DNA from: Quillaja saponaria
Lineage: Eukaryota > Streptophyta > Magnoliopsida > Fabales > Quillajaceae
Direction: 5' to 3'
Length of the DNA: 64,000 bases
Assembly (NCBI GenBank): GCA_029379385.1
Contig: CM055612.1
Location: 15,562,001-15,626,000 of the forward strand
Positions 1-13,600 of the stretch are shown here, piece by piece; the first letter of the stretch is position 1; each line of letters begins with the position of its first letter. A program made the translations under genes and the position numbers. The notes beneath the pieces were generated by a model. The model did not search any database. It was not told where the DNA came from and was given only the letters and a program-made list of their open reading frames with translations.

Positions 1-2960
1 CTACCAAAAGAGAGTAGAAGCCTACATTCAAATAAAGTAAAAGATATAGACCTTCCTTAGGTAATTTAGGATGAGTATATTAGTAGAAAAAATAATAATT
101 AAAAGAGAGTAAGTTGGACTTATTCATTAGTAAGATGCTAATGGAAATAAAGATTTAATAAGTGATAAGTTTATAAGAAACATAAACAAGATTATATCAA
201 GAAAATCTAGTTAAAATTTGTATAAGTGTATAAATAAAACTATACATAATATATATATATAAATACATGTACAATGTATAATGTATAACCGAGTGGTAAA
301 TATGCATAAAATATTATAATATACACTTAGTGGAAGAATAAAATATACTTAAAAATTATAAGTAGAAGGGTAATCTGGTAATTAAACTTTCTTTTTCTCC
401 TCTTCATTTTCATTTTCTGCAATTTCTTAGCTGAGAAAGAGAACTTAGTGAGAGAAAGCAAAAAAGGTTGTATGGAGGCCAAATTGACCTCCAAACTCCA
501 AAACAAAACCATAGTTCATCTTGAAATCACTTAAGGAATACATTGCTTGAGTTATAAGTAAGCTTAGCGCACAATTGAAGAAAAGAAAATTGTAAAAAGA
601 GAAATTGAAGTATAAATGGAGCTGTGAGAAACATTAACCTAGAGCTCAGAAGGGATTTAAGTGAAAAGTAGGAAAATCTACTTAAGTACTAGAAGTGGAA
701 ATTTGCTGATTTACAACTAAGGTGTTATTCTTGTTCTATTTTATGCTTCCTAAACTGAATGTAATTCTCTATTTCTTCTACAAATACTCCTCCTAAAAAT
801 GTGTGCTAAAAGATGACTTAATCTGTGTTGCATTATGATGTTGTTTTTTTTTTTTTTTGGAAATTAAGCATGCTTTATGCCAATTATATTCTTTACTCTT
901 ACTATGTGTTGGCCCAAGAAGTCCAGACCCTAAGAAGTGCCTAAACAAACTAGTGTATGATCCATATCTAGATGAGACTACACTTGCAGTATTGTATATG
1001 TATATATTCCAAAAGAGACAACATTAGTCTCAGTTTGCATATGAGCATAAGGCTAGAATTTCAATTGTGCTTGCATTGAAAGTTACTTTCATTCTTTTTA
1101 TTTTATCAAACCTGAGCATCAATTAGTCTTTCCAAAAGTAGTGCATCAATTATGCTATGATTTCTTTCTCATCCTTTATAAATTATTGGTGCCACAAATT
1201 GATTACTTTTCTAGACAAGGTTGGAAGTAACAAAATGTATATTTTGGCCATATATTGCTACTACATTTGCTATGTGGAATTTTACTTGGATTGTGTTTGT
1301 ATAAATGAATATTGGCATGTCTGGGGTGGTGAGTATGATGATGAGGAGGTAGCAGATCCAACAGAAGAGTTGTGTTTAGTCTACTTTTGTCTTGGTAAAC
1401 ATGTAGGAACACATAGCTTGTAATCTATTTTCTAGGTAGTTATGGTAGTGTTCCTAGCTATTTACCTTGTAGCCATGCTATATATAGGTTAGTTTTTTTT
1501 TTTTTAAGGAGATCTAAAGCTCATGTAAAGATTCCTTAAAATTCTCCTTGTACATATTTTTGTCAATAACCATATAATGGAAGTAATGGGAGGTAGAGCC
1601 TCTTTATTTCAAAAATCTCCTTTCAATTATAGATTCATAGTACATCCTAACAAAGAAATTTACAAGAGGAATTTACAAATATAAATAGGAATGATTTATT
1701 CTACTTAATTAAAGAATGAGCATATTTCTTTACAAGATACAATTACAAGTGAAATTTTACAAGTGAAATTGAAAATTTCATTTACTTAGAGAAAGAGGTC
1801 ACTAAATGCAAGTAAGTTGTAATACACTAACAAACAAGATTTTTCTACTCAAGACTTGAACTAAATCACTTCAAGTAGACATAGTGTGAGAAGTGACTTC
1901 ATAAAATAGCCCTAAATCATTTCTTTGGAGTCCATGACATATTTTACTTGGAAACTTGAAAAAGAATCAAGAAAAAAGATTAGTATAAAACTTATATGAC
2001 TCACAACACTTAAGTAATTTTTCAGTGATGACTTGGTCATTTTATGAGGTACTCCAAAATTTTTACACGCCACAGTATACAATGTTACCTTAAGGTACTT
2101 AAACTAGTGAGAATAAATCTATAAAGATTAGGTTGTCGCAGAGGTAGGCTGTAATTTATTTTCTAATTCATTGGTTGAGTTTCACTTATTCACTGAATTT
2201 TGTTCTACCATTGCACCACCTCTATTTGGAGTTATTTTAGCCATCAAAAGAAGAGAAGCTTATGCTTTCAACCATTAGACTCTTTCGTTCTTAATGGATT
2301 TACCTTGTTGGCCTTTTCCTATTTGTTTTCCTTCTCGAGAAAGTCTTTGTACTATTGTTCAGCCTTCAGGTATTGAATCTGTTTGTCTTTGCAGTTCAAA
2401 GAAAACAATCTATTTTGATATTACTCAACATTAATATAACAAAATTGATATCCTCATATGTTTCTTATTAAACAAACAAGTATAAATTAAAAAAAAAAAA
2501 AAAAAGTGCATTCAATTTTCATATAGGATCATTTGTACATTTTTTCACATCAAAATATGTTGAAAGAATTTTAGTAAAGTTAAAATGTCACAACTATTGG
2601 CGCATAAAAAATAAAAATCTATTTTATAACTATAACATATGATGTATGTTGATAAGGAAAAGAGACTATTGTTTTCTGATGGATCCAAATCTTCTAATTC
2701 ATAAGAAATAAAATAAAAATGTTATGTATGAATGAATATTAGGATTCATAGAAAGGAATGCAACAGAACATATAGAGATTGGGATAGATAGTTAGATAGG
2801 AAATGTAGAGGTCAAAGAAAAGGAAGTAATAATAAAATAGAAATGATATATATGAATGAATATTAAGATTTGCAAATTTTTTGGTTAGAAGTTGTTCCAT
2901 GCCTCTTTATGTATTGTTAGCCATTTCTTATATTTAGCCAACACAAGATATTAGGATAGA
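1..2960. other. AT-rich DNA, no gene recognised
   Basis: No open frame here resembles a protein family I know, and the longest (1157-1423 plus) is low-complexity and isolated. The stretch holds poly-T runs near 841-858 and 1493-1504, a poly-A run near 2488-2504, and a loose direct repeat of about 40 bases (about 2706-2746 and 2828-2872, both with the words atgaatgaatatta). It may include the outer, non-coding part of the CACTA element that follows, but I could not find a CACTA terminal repeat. Confidence 0.6.
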
Positions 2961-2984
2961 TAGTTCTTGTGTTCCTATCTTTCT

Positions 2985-5460
2985 AGTCTAAAGAAACATG
3001 TGACTGACATCACATTCAATGTTTTAAGGGTATGGATAGATAGAGTTGGATTTAAGGGCATGGTAATTAGGATAGGTAAGTCTTGTGTATTGGTGATTCC
3101 TAGACCTAAGTCACCTGGTATAGATTTGGATATTTTGAGGCCATTGATAGACGAGTTGAAGAATCTTTGGAAGAATGGTACCCAAACATATGATTCATTC
3201 AATAAAGAAAACTTCAGCATGAAGGGTGAACTTTTGTGGATTGTTGGTGACTTTCCAGCACATGAAATGTTGTCGGGATTAAGTACTCATGGTAAAATGC
3301 CATGTCCCTGTTGTATGGAGCATACCAAATCTTTTTAGTTAAAACATGGTAGAAAGTCATGTTCGTTTGATTGTCACTGTCAATTTTTGCCTCCTAATCA
3401 TCCTTACAAAAAGTAGAAAGATGCATTTTGTGAGAATACAATTGATAAAGATGCACACCAAAACGGTTGTCTGGAGAAGAAGTCTTTACTAGAGTAAAGA
3501 AAATTATATCAGAGAAATTTTGGAAAGGCTAATGGGAACAAATAATCACTAGTCTAGGTGTGAGACATAATTGGAAGAAAATGAGACATAATTTGAAGAA
3601 AATTAGCATATTCTGGGAATTGCCATATTAGCATAATAATTTAATTCGGATGTCATGCATAATGAGAAAAGTGTGGTTGATAATATTTTCTTAACACAAT
3701 TTTAAATGTTAAAGATAAGACTAAAGACAATCCAAATGCTCGATTACATTTAAAAATTATTTATAAGCATTCTATTTTGGAACTAATTAAGGTAAATGCA
3801 TGGGAGATATGTAAAGCATGCGGCTTCATATGCATTAACTATGTCTCAAGTAATGGAAGTTTATGAATAGGTAAAACAATTAAAAATTTTGGATGGACAT
3901 GAATCAAATATATCTCGATGTGCAAACATGGAGGAATGTAGATTCTATGGGATGAAAAGTCATGATTGTCTTTTATTTATGAGGAGGTTAATGCTAATAG
4001 CATTTCGTGAACATCTGCCAACTTTGATTTAGACACAATAACAAAGCTTAGCCATTTCTTTATGGGCTTTGTGCAACCTTGATACGGGTAGAAGACATGA
4101 AAATACTTAAGAAAAATATAGTTGAGATAGTCTGCAAACTAGAGAAGATATTTATGGTAACTCTATTTGATTTGAGGGAGCACATGTTAATTCATCTTCC
4201 ATATAAGGCAAAGATCAGTGGTCCAGTTCAATGTAGGTTGATGTAGCCATTCAAAAGCTAATATCATTGTATATATTCTTTTCGAGTTATTTATTTAGTC
4301 TTTTCAATTTCTAATCTATCCTTAATATTTTCTTGATGAGTAAATGCAAGCATAGTCTCATGAAGGAGGTTTGGAATAAGTCTTGTGTTGAAGGATTCAT
4401 AGCAGAGGCATATATTATTCAAGAGATATCAAACTTCTATCATTATACTTTGAAAAGCATGTTCAAACAAAGCTAAATAGTGTTGGCTGCAATTATGATG
4501 GAGGTGAAAAGAATCCTAAAGGTCTTTTTGTATTTTTTTTCATCTGGGTCATGCATTTGAGTATGCTAGGTATAAGTGTTTGACAGATGATGAGATCAAA
4601 GTAGCAGAAATATACATTATCCTCAATTATAAAGGGATCAAACCATTTATGGAGTAAGTATTATGGAAATACTTTATGTAATTATTTACAATTTGCCTTC
4701 TTTGTATACCTAATAATATTTTTATTTATAAACAATATGAGGCATGTATAAGAACGTACACATCACTGAGGCTCAACTTGAGAAGGACCACAATAGTGAT
4801 TTTTCTAGTTGGTTGAAGACTCTTGTGAGTACTAATTACTAAGTCATGTTATGGATATCAATAATGTTAATTGCAAACATGAAAATAATCATCTTTTTTT
4901 TTTTCTTTTCTTTTTTTCCTCCTTATGTTAGGTTTTGAAGGATAAAACCATAGATACAACCATAGAAGAGATAGGATTAGGTCCAATCAATGTTGTAAAA
5001 TGTTATAAAGGTTATTATGTAAATGATTTAAGTTTCACACAGAGTCTTATGGAAGAAATAAGAAATCAGCCAACAGTAGTGTATGGATCAAAGGTAGTTA
5101 GTTATGATGATTATGAACACAGCTTCTATGGTACTTTGACAGAAATAATTGAATTGCAATACATTGGTAAAAATAATAGAGTTGTTTTTATTTCAATGTG
5201 ATTTGTATGATACAAAAAAAGGAATAAAAGTACACCCTTAACATGGTTTAGTAGATATATGTCATAGATCAAGACTTAAGTCAAATGAACCATTTGTTTG
5301 GCATCACAAGCACAACAAGTATATTACACAAATTACGTGTCAAAGAAAAAAGATATATTGGATTGGTGGGTTGTATGTAAAGTCAAACCAATGAGTACTT
5401 TTAATGTTCCATTAAAACAACATGTGGAGAATACTACAAAGATGTTGAATTTAATATGCC
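2985..5460 (+). pseudogene. TNP2-like CACTA transposase, broken
   Basis: The recognisable protein starts at about 3058, inside the Transposase_21 domain: PRPKSPGIDLDILRPLIDEL, then FPAHEMLSG and CPCCMEHTKSF, the zinc-finger-like cysteine cluster of TNP2 proteins. A stop follows at about 3336 and homology goes on in pieces: GRKSCSFDCHCQFLPPNHP, a piece near 3590-3770 matching the family's ELPYW...NLDVMH region, and DUF4218 parts near 3870-4250 (SNISRCANMEECRFYGMKSH, VCKLEKIF, HLPYKAKISGPVQ). A further piece at 4370-4440 reads VWNKSCVEGFIAEAYI. A DUF4216-like part at about 4890-5460 contains YKGYYVNDLSF and YGTLTEIIELQY. The N-terminal third is missing, and stops and frameshifts occur in every part, so it cannot make active transposase. 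The family cuts and pastes CACTA elements in the nucleus; this copy is a fossil. Confidence 0.85.
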
Positions 5461-7407
5461 TATCATAATTGACATAGACAATGAATTGGATGAAGGAAAA
5501 CTCCAAGGTGATGGTACAATGGAAAAAGTTAATCCAAATGATTTAAAAAAATTATTGAAGATGATTAATATTTTATTTTATCTACTGATAGATTTTGAAT
5601 AAGTTTTCAGGTGATGACACAATCATCTGTTATGTTACAAGCTTGTTTTAATGGTTTTTGAATACATTTCAATGTTATGTATCTAACTTAACATAATAAT
5701 TATTTTGGCAAATTAGTATGGTTAAATATAAGATGAAATCCATGAGACATTCGAATAGTAGGCGTATACCACCCATAATTGAAAAGGCACAATCATCATC
5801 TAGTGTACGTGGATTAGCATCAATTGGATCTACTCATGGAGGAAATGTTAAAGGTAATTGATATTACTTGTAACATTATGCAAATTTCTTTTGTTTCTTT
5901 GATTTTGGTTTATTAGATAGTAGAGTTCATTCAGTAATTGTTTCATTCATTTCAATTTTAGTAGGTAAGGCTGTATCTAAATTTACTTGAGTAGAAAATT
6001 ATACTAGTAGTGAACGCACAAATGCTTATAGAGACACATTGCTCAATGGTCAAACAAATGTTGAGACTAATGATCATGATATAAATTTTACAGGTACTTA
6101 TAATGTACTTTTTTTTTCACTAGATTATATGTTGATATACTAAATACTGATAAATTAAAATATTTTTGTATGCAGATGATAGTTAACAACTATGTCATTC
6201 TCTATATTTTTTTAGTTAAATTTTTTTATACTAATTACTAATTATCTTACGGTAGAAGAGTGGATTGAGTCAGTTAGGAGAGGACCAACACCTCTGGATC
6301 CTGCACCTACAAATTTGATGGATAGAATTCTCATTAGAATTGTTGCTAATAAGTAATTTGATAAGATTAATTAACTATTATTTCTACTTTGATAAGATTA
6401 ATTTCATAATAATTCTCCTTATAAAGTCTAACAAAAATTTGAAATTGTAGACTTTTCTCAGGGACTCGTGTTATACAATCCATTACATCAACAATCACTA
6501 ATCATATGCCAGGTCCTTATGATACATGAAAGAAATACCTAACAATAGTGAAAGATTTATGCTTCAAGGACTTTATGGCAATTATCTGAGTTATAAATAA
6601 CAAAAATTCATGTGTTTGTCCTTATATTTTATTAATTGCTTTCACTTTGTAGGAACAGTTTAGATTTTCTATCCAACAAGAGACTGATGCAGCTAGACTT
6701 GTTTGGAATAAGGTAGCTAGACAAAGATTAAAAGACATCTTAGACAAGGTCAGGGTGGTTGCTAGAGCCACTTGTAATAACAAGGACATACAGTGTTGCA
6801 AAGGATGGAAGCCATAATGGATTGGTAAGGACTATTGGTTGAAGCTTATTGAATATTGGTTGTCTTTGACTTTTCTCAAGAAATCAGAAGCAAGAAAAAA
6901 GAATTGTCTTCCACGAGGTTCCATGGTGAGATGTAGTGAAGGATCTATTACCTTTGAAACTCACAAGAAGAATCTAGTATCTATTTAGTTTATGCATGTC
7001 TAGATTTTTAAATTCATTTCCTATGCAATTCTCTCTAATTTAAAAATATGTGCAGGAGAAACAAACCGATGCACTAGCTTCTGCCAAGTAGTTGTTTGCG
7101 CATACACATACTAAGAGAAACAATGGTGGATTGGTGAATAAAAAGTCTCGGGGTACAGCTGAGTATGAGAAAAAATAAAATAAAACATAAGTTAACTTGC
7201 ATATTAGTTAAGTAAATCAGTGAAGAAAATTTAACTTGCATATTAGTTTTAGCTGTGAAGCCTTTTGTGCACTTGTAGAAATTGCATAATATATAAAGTA
7301 GCTAAGAATTTGTTAATATATGAAAATTTGTCAATTGGATTATTGTTGTCTTTTGGTTACCAGTCACAGTCTGCTGAATTCTAGTAAGATATCTAAGAAT
7401 AAAGATA

Positions 7408-8130
7408 GTGGTGCCATTTGGTACCATGGCTTGTGGCATCTTGCGGCACAGCCTGGGACCATTTAGCCGCAGGAGGACGCACCGTATCTCGTTTGGGTTG
7501 TTGCTTCTTACGGCTCCAATGGCCTTGGCCAAGAAGCTTGGTTTTCCCAGCTTCTTTGTCATGTCGCAACTTTTTATTTTCTTCTCCATTTTGTCCTTGT
7601 CTTGTTTTTATAATTTCCACCTTATCCTTAGCCTAATTTTACCAAAATACCCTTATAATTTACACTAAATCCCCAATTGTATCCTTCCATTTTAAAAAAA
7701 TATGACCGTTGGTGGTGGCCAATGGTCAAATAAATAATTTTAACTGTCAATTTGTAATTTTAACGGTCAATTTGTAATTTTAATTGTCAATTTAATTAGA
7801 GGTACAATTTTTAATTAAGTTTGTTATTTACAAGTAAAATTTTATATTTAATTTTAGTTACATTTAATCTTAATTAAAATAAAAACTGAATAAAAAATAA
7901 ATTTACTTTCAATTAAATATAAAAACTAAATTAAACATAAAACAGTTTAATCAAGAAATAAACAAAACATTTCAAATGCCCTTTTGATAATTTTTACACA
8001 AAATAAATTCTCTGACCATGATCACAGATCATAGTTTTTGGACCATCCAAATAGAGAACACTTTTAAGATACAATGGTCTCAGACCATTCTAACCATGGC
8101 TTCAGACCATGGTCTTTGCCTTGCCACTGT
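7408..8130. mobile_element. Possible small insertion (MITE-like) in the CACTA remnant
   Basis: This block interrupts the second CACTA gene. Its left end (7400-7600) is much richer in G and C than its surroundings. It is bordered by similar but imperfect inverted words: TAGT...ACCATGG at about 7406-7429, and the reverse complement TAGTACAG...ACCATGG read from about 8133 back to 8105. The right edge repeats the word ACCATGGT/ACCATTC several times. No clear target duplication was found. It could instead be an intron with odd composition. The two overlapping plus-strand frames here have no family resemblance. Confidence 0.35.
7738..7797. repeat. Tandem repeat, 3 x 20 bp
   Basis: Three adjacent 20-base units (7738-7757, 7758-7777, 7778-7797) share TTTTAA(C/T)(T/G)GTCAATTT. 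Units 1 and 2 differ at one base; unit 3 drifts at its end. Confidence 0.8.
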
Positions 8131-9000
8131 ACTAAATGCACCTAGCATGTTTCTCTAGTTGATCTAGACTTCTTGTTTTCTACTTTTTCATTCTCGTACC
8201 TTTACATTCCTTAGAAAGCAAAGAACATAAGAATACCTTCGTTTTACTAGATTTAGATCATATGCTATGTTTGTGGTTTATGTTTCTTCTTCTTTTTTAT
8301 TGTTGCTGGGCTGCTTTGCTGATTCTCAATTGCCTATTTTGATTTATAAAGAAACTGCTGCCTCTTCTGAGTTCATCACTGCCTTTCTCTACATGTTTTT
8401 GTTAATTTGGATTTGCATGGTATTAAGCAGTTTGTTGTCAATTTCATTGATTAAGTGCATTATTATGATTTGTAAATGGTGGGGCAAGTATATCCTTGAT
8501 ATATGTTTTATTTTGCATGGATAAGTTTCAATTTTTTAAAAAGTTTACTAAAGCATCCACTGAAAGTAGATATATTTCAATAAGATAGTTGAGTTACAAT
8601 GCCTCTATGCCTGAAAGGGAAAGAGGGTCTTGTACAGTTGTACCTCTTTTTTACCATGTACTATTTCTTTTCTTTTCTGTCTTTTTTTTTACCTGAGAGC
8701 TTCTAATTTCTGATTGCTTTGACACTAAGCTTTTTTTTTTTTTTTTTTCATAAAAGGACTTTCATTTAGCAATTTAAATTTGAGAACTAAGCCTTTTGAT
8801 TTATGTTCTCTTCTTCTATCCAAAATACATATGTAGTGTTTAAAACCAATCTTGGGTTCCAAAGAAACAGGGGATTGATTGTAAAGTAAGTGAGTAGGAT
8901 GAATGCCATCTTTAAGTGAGAATCATGTTATGGTTATATACTCTTCTTTATTGTAAGAATCATATGATTCGTAAATGATTGAATATGGTAAAGATCTATC
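8131..9000. other. AT-rich spacer within the CACTA remnant, no gene recognised
   Basis: Between the possible insertion and the next CACTA coding piece I see only AT-rich DNA with a long T run at 8731-8749. The open frame at 8267-8524 would encode an 85-residue hydrophobic peptide of no known family, with no support beyond its length. Confidence 0.5.
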
Positions 9001-10662
9001 GCTACATCTTGCCTTTGGCCCACAAGCATGGATAGCAGATGTCGGGCCACCAAAATAGAGACAAGTTTATGGACTCAGGACTAGTCCAATGGTTAATCAA
9101 GTGTTAGACTCATCATCATCATATCATCCATCTACGACATCGTCTGGTGCATCTACCCAACCATGTGATGATGCAAGTATTTCAGCATTATCAAAGGTAG
9201 AAGAGAAGCTGAAATTCAGTGAGAGAAAATGCAACAACGGCAACAACAAATGGAGCAGTTGATGAGTTCTTACAACAAAAGATGCAGGGTGTCTCGTCTC
9301 CACCTCCACTTCACCTTTTACTTCTAACGTAAATGATGTTCCAAAATGGTTATTAATTATGTTTTATTCTTCAGAATCTTTTTTCTAAAGCATTTTGATG
9401 TATATAATTATGGTTGCTTTCTTTATAGGAATAGAAGTTTTCAAAGTTTATGTAGATTCATAGTTGATAGATTTTCATGAAAATGCAGATCATTTAGCAA
9501 ATCCAACAAATGCAACATATACAACAAATGCATAAGGAGATGTTACAATGAATGACTCAATTAGGTGTGCCGTGTCCACCCCTGCCTATATCTCTAGTTT
9601 CCCTAGTAAGTTGTATTCTAAAACTGTTCAAGATAGGTTGATTTTACAATACCAAAACTATAGCCATTTGATCTCAGCTTCAAAAAATATAGAAGTATTG
9701 GTTCTAAACTTTGACTAGGAATAGTGACTATGGATTGAGTTTAAAACTTAGCCACGTGAATAGTCCTTTTTAAAGGGAGATGAATAAAGAAAGCTTCCAC
9801 ACATAGTCACAAATCACTAAATTAAAATTAACAAAGATAAGTTGATAGAGGGTTTTGTGTCTTTGCCTTCTTTTTTGGCTTATGTCATTCTCTTCTTTTA
9901 AGCCTAAAAATTAAAAGGTAAAGAAAGATATAGAGTGCGAAAGAAAAAGGACAAGACATGTAGACAGAGACATATTCTTTCTTTTTCACCTTTTGCTCAC
10001 TCACTAATTGCTTACTAGTAACTAATTACTGCTTAATATAGGTTTTAAGGCTTTTTGGTCCTGGGCCATTCTTTTTAAGTTCTAGTAATTAATTTTCAAT
10101 ACAGTCTTCTATGTCCCTACTAGTCCTCTGCCATAAAAGGATATCTTTACCAGAAAAACCCACAAACATAGCTCAGGTATACACAGATACAAAGAGAGAC
10201 ATATATATCTAGAGAAATCTAGAGAGAGAAATTGTCTTTTTTTTTTTCTTCTGTTCATATCTTGTGATGTTATATATTGTTTGAGATGTCTCCAATATCA
10301 ATAATTAAGAATTTAGTTCAAAAATTTATGTGTTGGTTTTGATTTTGTGATAGATTATAATGGTTTAAATGTTATTACTTATTATTTATTTATTTATTTA
10401 TTTTTATTTTTTTTTCAGTAGGATCAACGCTCTGGAGGTGAAGGACAATCTCATGATGAAAATGATGATGAATTATGCTGAAATTTTAGACATTAATGTT
10501 GCGATTGACTTTAAAACTTTTGATGAAAACTAATTAATTTATGATGAATTAATGAATAGATTTCTAGATATAATTCAATATGATGTTTTTATGTATTTGA
10601 AAAGATTTTGTAATTTCTGATTTTCTTTTTATATATAATACATGAAGTAAGAATTTGAATTT

Positions 10663-13600
10663 GAGATTCCCTGCAATGTGGAACATGCCCAAAATAACAA
10701 CATGTAAATTCTTGATTACAAACAACATAAGCAAGGAGCTTCGCTCCATTAATATCATAAACAATAACAAATTGATTTTTATACAGACAACTCATCATAA
10801 TCCAACATCCTAATAGTGATTGTAAATTTTCATCATTTGCCTTCAAGTATGAGATCCTGGAAAATACCTTACCATATTCAAACAAAGCAATTAAAGCGTG
10901 CAAAGTAAGCAAAGGCCCGACGAGTAACTCAGCCTTGCACAATAGTATCACCCCCCAACGGGCATTTATGCGCCCGCACAACAGGTTAATCTTTCGTACA
11001 TAATTTATCCCACTAGGGATGAGCACTTAATTTTTTATTTTTTTAAAAATATTTATCAGAATTAGAATATCTCAAATTCTCAAATTATAATTTCCTAAGT
11101 GCACTTGGAATTCAATTTTGGAGATAAAATCATTTCTCAAGAAAATCTCACTTTGTTGGCCCTTATCAACCACTAACAATTTTAAGCATCAAACATAATT
11201 CAATGAAACAATATACATGCTTATCTTTCCATATAATTCATCTATTCAGATACACATACAATTACACATGATAATCTAGCAACCAAAGGATAACAGTTGA
11301 CCACTCACAGTAATACGGATCTCGCCCGTTATTCCTTCTTGAATTCACGTGTATCATTGGCTATACAGCATGTTCCAGAGCTGAAATTAAAATTTTCAAG
11401 TATTACTTAGTTTATAAATTTCAAAATTAGAATGTTCTAGTCACTAAAACATATATATATATATATACACACACACACATTTATATACCTATAATGAGAA
11501 ATCAATATAAATCTATAAATTCTCATTTTTGTCATATTTCAAATGTTAGATTCAAATTAAACTCATTACTTAGAGTTAATTAAAAACTTGAGCTATGCAT
11601 TCTTATCATTAACAATTTTAAATTTCTAACTTTCCTTTTCCAATTCATAAAATCAACATTTGGTATAGATAGGTTTGTTTATGAAAGTTTTCTATTAAGT
11701 CATTGTATGTCAAGTAGTATGAATTGTACTTTATGTAATAAGGTTGATAATGAAGAGATATTTTAGATGTCTTAATAATGCATAGGATAGAAGGAAACAA
11801 TTAGAAAAGATATAAAACACTAGTGAGTTAGAAATATTAAAACTGTCCAAACTTGGGATTTTGACTAATATTCACTTTAACAGTTATATCTTCCTCTAAG
11901 AAATTCCAAATCTAGTTTTGTAAGATTTATTTAATACAAGATACATGTATTTATAATGGTATATCATTTCTAATTTTTAGATTTATATACCAATATAATT
12001 TATTCTTTGAAGTTGAATCAAATTTTGTAAAATGTAGGATTTTCATAACTTTGACCTTATCTTAGTTAATTGAGCATAACTTTCTCTAGGAAAAAGGAAA
12101 TTCAATTCCATTTGTTAGATTTATTAATAGACAAGTATATATTTCTAGATAGGTATCACATGTATTATTTGGATGTGTATATTAGTGCAGTAATTATTTA
12201 AAATTTACTCATTTTAGACATTTTCACAACCCCCTTGGATATACATTTATTTTCACTTATATACTTAAACAAATTTAATAAAAATAAGTCTAAACATTAT
12301 CTTTTGGAAGTTAGCTATCTTCCTTATTTTAAAAATTCTCTTAAAATTAGTCCTGAACTTACTCAATTCCTCATATGAACAAAAACAGAGTACTCATACA
12401 ATTCCTGGTTGCCAACCCTTGATTTTAATGCTTATAGAGTTCTCATATTTGGGAATTAAATTACAAAACTTTCCAATCCAGTCAAGATGTTAGGACCATT
12501 TCATCTTCAGTACACTACTCTTAATTCATCCTTTAAGAACCTCTAATATCAATTACTTCAAAATAGGTACAGTTAGGACTAGAAAATCATAGCCATGACT
12601 TCCAATGCCTCTAAAATAATGACAATATGTAATTAAGACTTGTACCACTCCAAATTTATACTTTAATATGTTAGAAATAATTTTAATTCAGAAGTCCTAA
12701 GCTAATCCCAACCACAATCCCTACGAATTCTCCCAAACTGACTGAAGCTGACTAAAAATCCTTAATAGACCTAGCCGTAGTCCACTAGCTCTAACAATAA
12801 GTATACTTGGAACTAGATTACAAAATTTTGTGGATATCATCTGAAGAACCTAAGCTACTTTTTATCTTTAGAACTCATAATTTAATTTATTCCCGAAAGC
12901 ACCCGAAATATAAGATTTCTCTAACCCATGAAATCTGGCTTTATATCCCTTCAAAAACCTCTTAACTCTCATTTTCCAACACTTTACCCACAACTAACTC
13001 TCCTTTATCCATACCTATTACTTACTTTCATTAACTCCTTAACCAATAACATTCATCAACCACTCTTTGCTCTTATTTATGAACTTTTCTTTAAATTCCA
13101 ACAACAACTAACCACCAAGACTTATACCTACCAAGTTTTACTAAAAAAGTTATAACTAGTTTTCTTGTAGGCATTTTATCAAATATCTTGAATGCATAAT
13201 TTCCCTCAAATGTTGTGTTTGTGTATATATGTATATATGTATATATATCCCAGGAAAATCAATACAAGTTCTTCAATTCAACATTTCTCATATTCCAATT
13301 ATTACATTCAAAGTAAAATTGGTTACTTTAAATCATTCAAAGACATAAACTCTACAATTCAATATTACCATAACCAATTTCCCATCACTTTTAAGCTATA
13401 ATTCTAATCTTTCCTTCAAAACCCACACAACCCTTACATCTAATTCTCAACAAAGCAAGAAGGAAAAGGTATCAACCACAAGAAAACATGTAATTGAATG
13501 GAATTTGAAGTAGCGAGGAGCTCACCAAGCAAGGTTGGCCGACTTGGTATTTTGCAACCATTTGAATGAACTATTGCCCCTGCTATTAGTATGCTGAACG

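Larger units (their letters stand above)
5715..10485 (+). pseudogene. Ptta/En/Spm-type second CACTA gene, broken and split
   Basis: Pieces lie in order on the plus strand. 5720-5860 reads RRIPPIIEKAQSSSSVRGLA. 6250-6355 reads VEEWIESVRRGPTPLDPAPT. 6450-6570 holds a piece with an internal stop. 6655-7000 holds the best match, RLVWNKVARQRLKDIL, then WIGKDYWLKLIEYWLSL and KSEARKKN, the W-rich core of plant transposase (Ptta/En/Spm) proteins. 7055-7180 reads AHTHTKRNNGGLVNKKSRG. After a gap of about 1.8 kb, 9100-9270 is serine-rich (DSSSSYHPSTTSSGAST) and 9490-9600 is glutamine/methionine-rich (IQQMQHIQQMHKEML), as in the C-terminal coiled coil of this family. 10425-10480 gives an acidic tail ending near DENDDEL. 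Several gaps start with GT and end with AG and may be true introns. Stops inside exons show it is dead. Confidence 0.75.
3000..10500 (+). mobile_element. Decayed CACTA (En/Spm) DNA transposon
   Basis: Two successive broken genes in the same direction match the usual plant CACTA order. First comes a TNP2-like transposase (Transposase_21, then DUF4218 and DUF4216-like parts), then a Ptta/En/Spm-type protein with an acidic C-terminus. Homology runs from about 3058 to 10480, with non-homologous stretches that look like introns or insertions, notably about 7400-9000. The right side is cut or buried by a minus-strand LTR whose homology starts at 10663. I could not find terminal CACTA/TAGTG repeats or the 3-bp target duplication, so outer limits are only the extent of protein homology. 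Confidence 0.8.

Noticed and set aside
10589..11026. 145-residue minus-strand frame
   Set aside because: It covers the end of an LTR, and the homologous stretch in the right LTR of element D (from 15951) does not keep the frame.
13192..13401. Low-complexity frames at 12928-13155, 13192-13401, 19570-19842 and 36174-36470
   Set aside because: AT-rich chance frames dominated by Y, I, F, K and N, with no conservation in the paired LTR where one exists.
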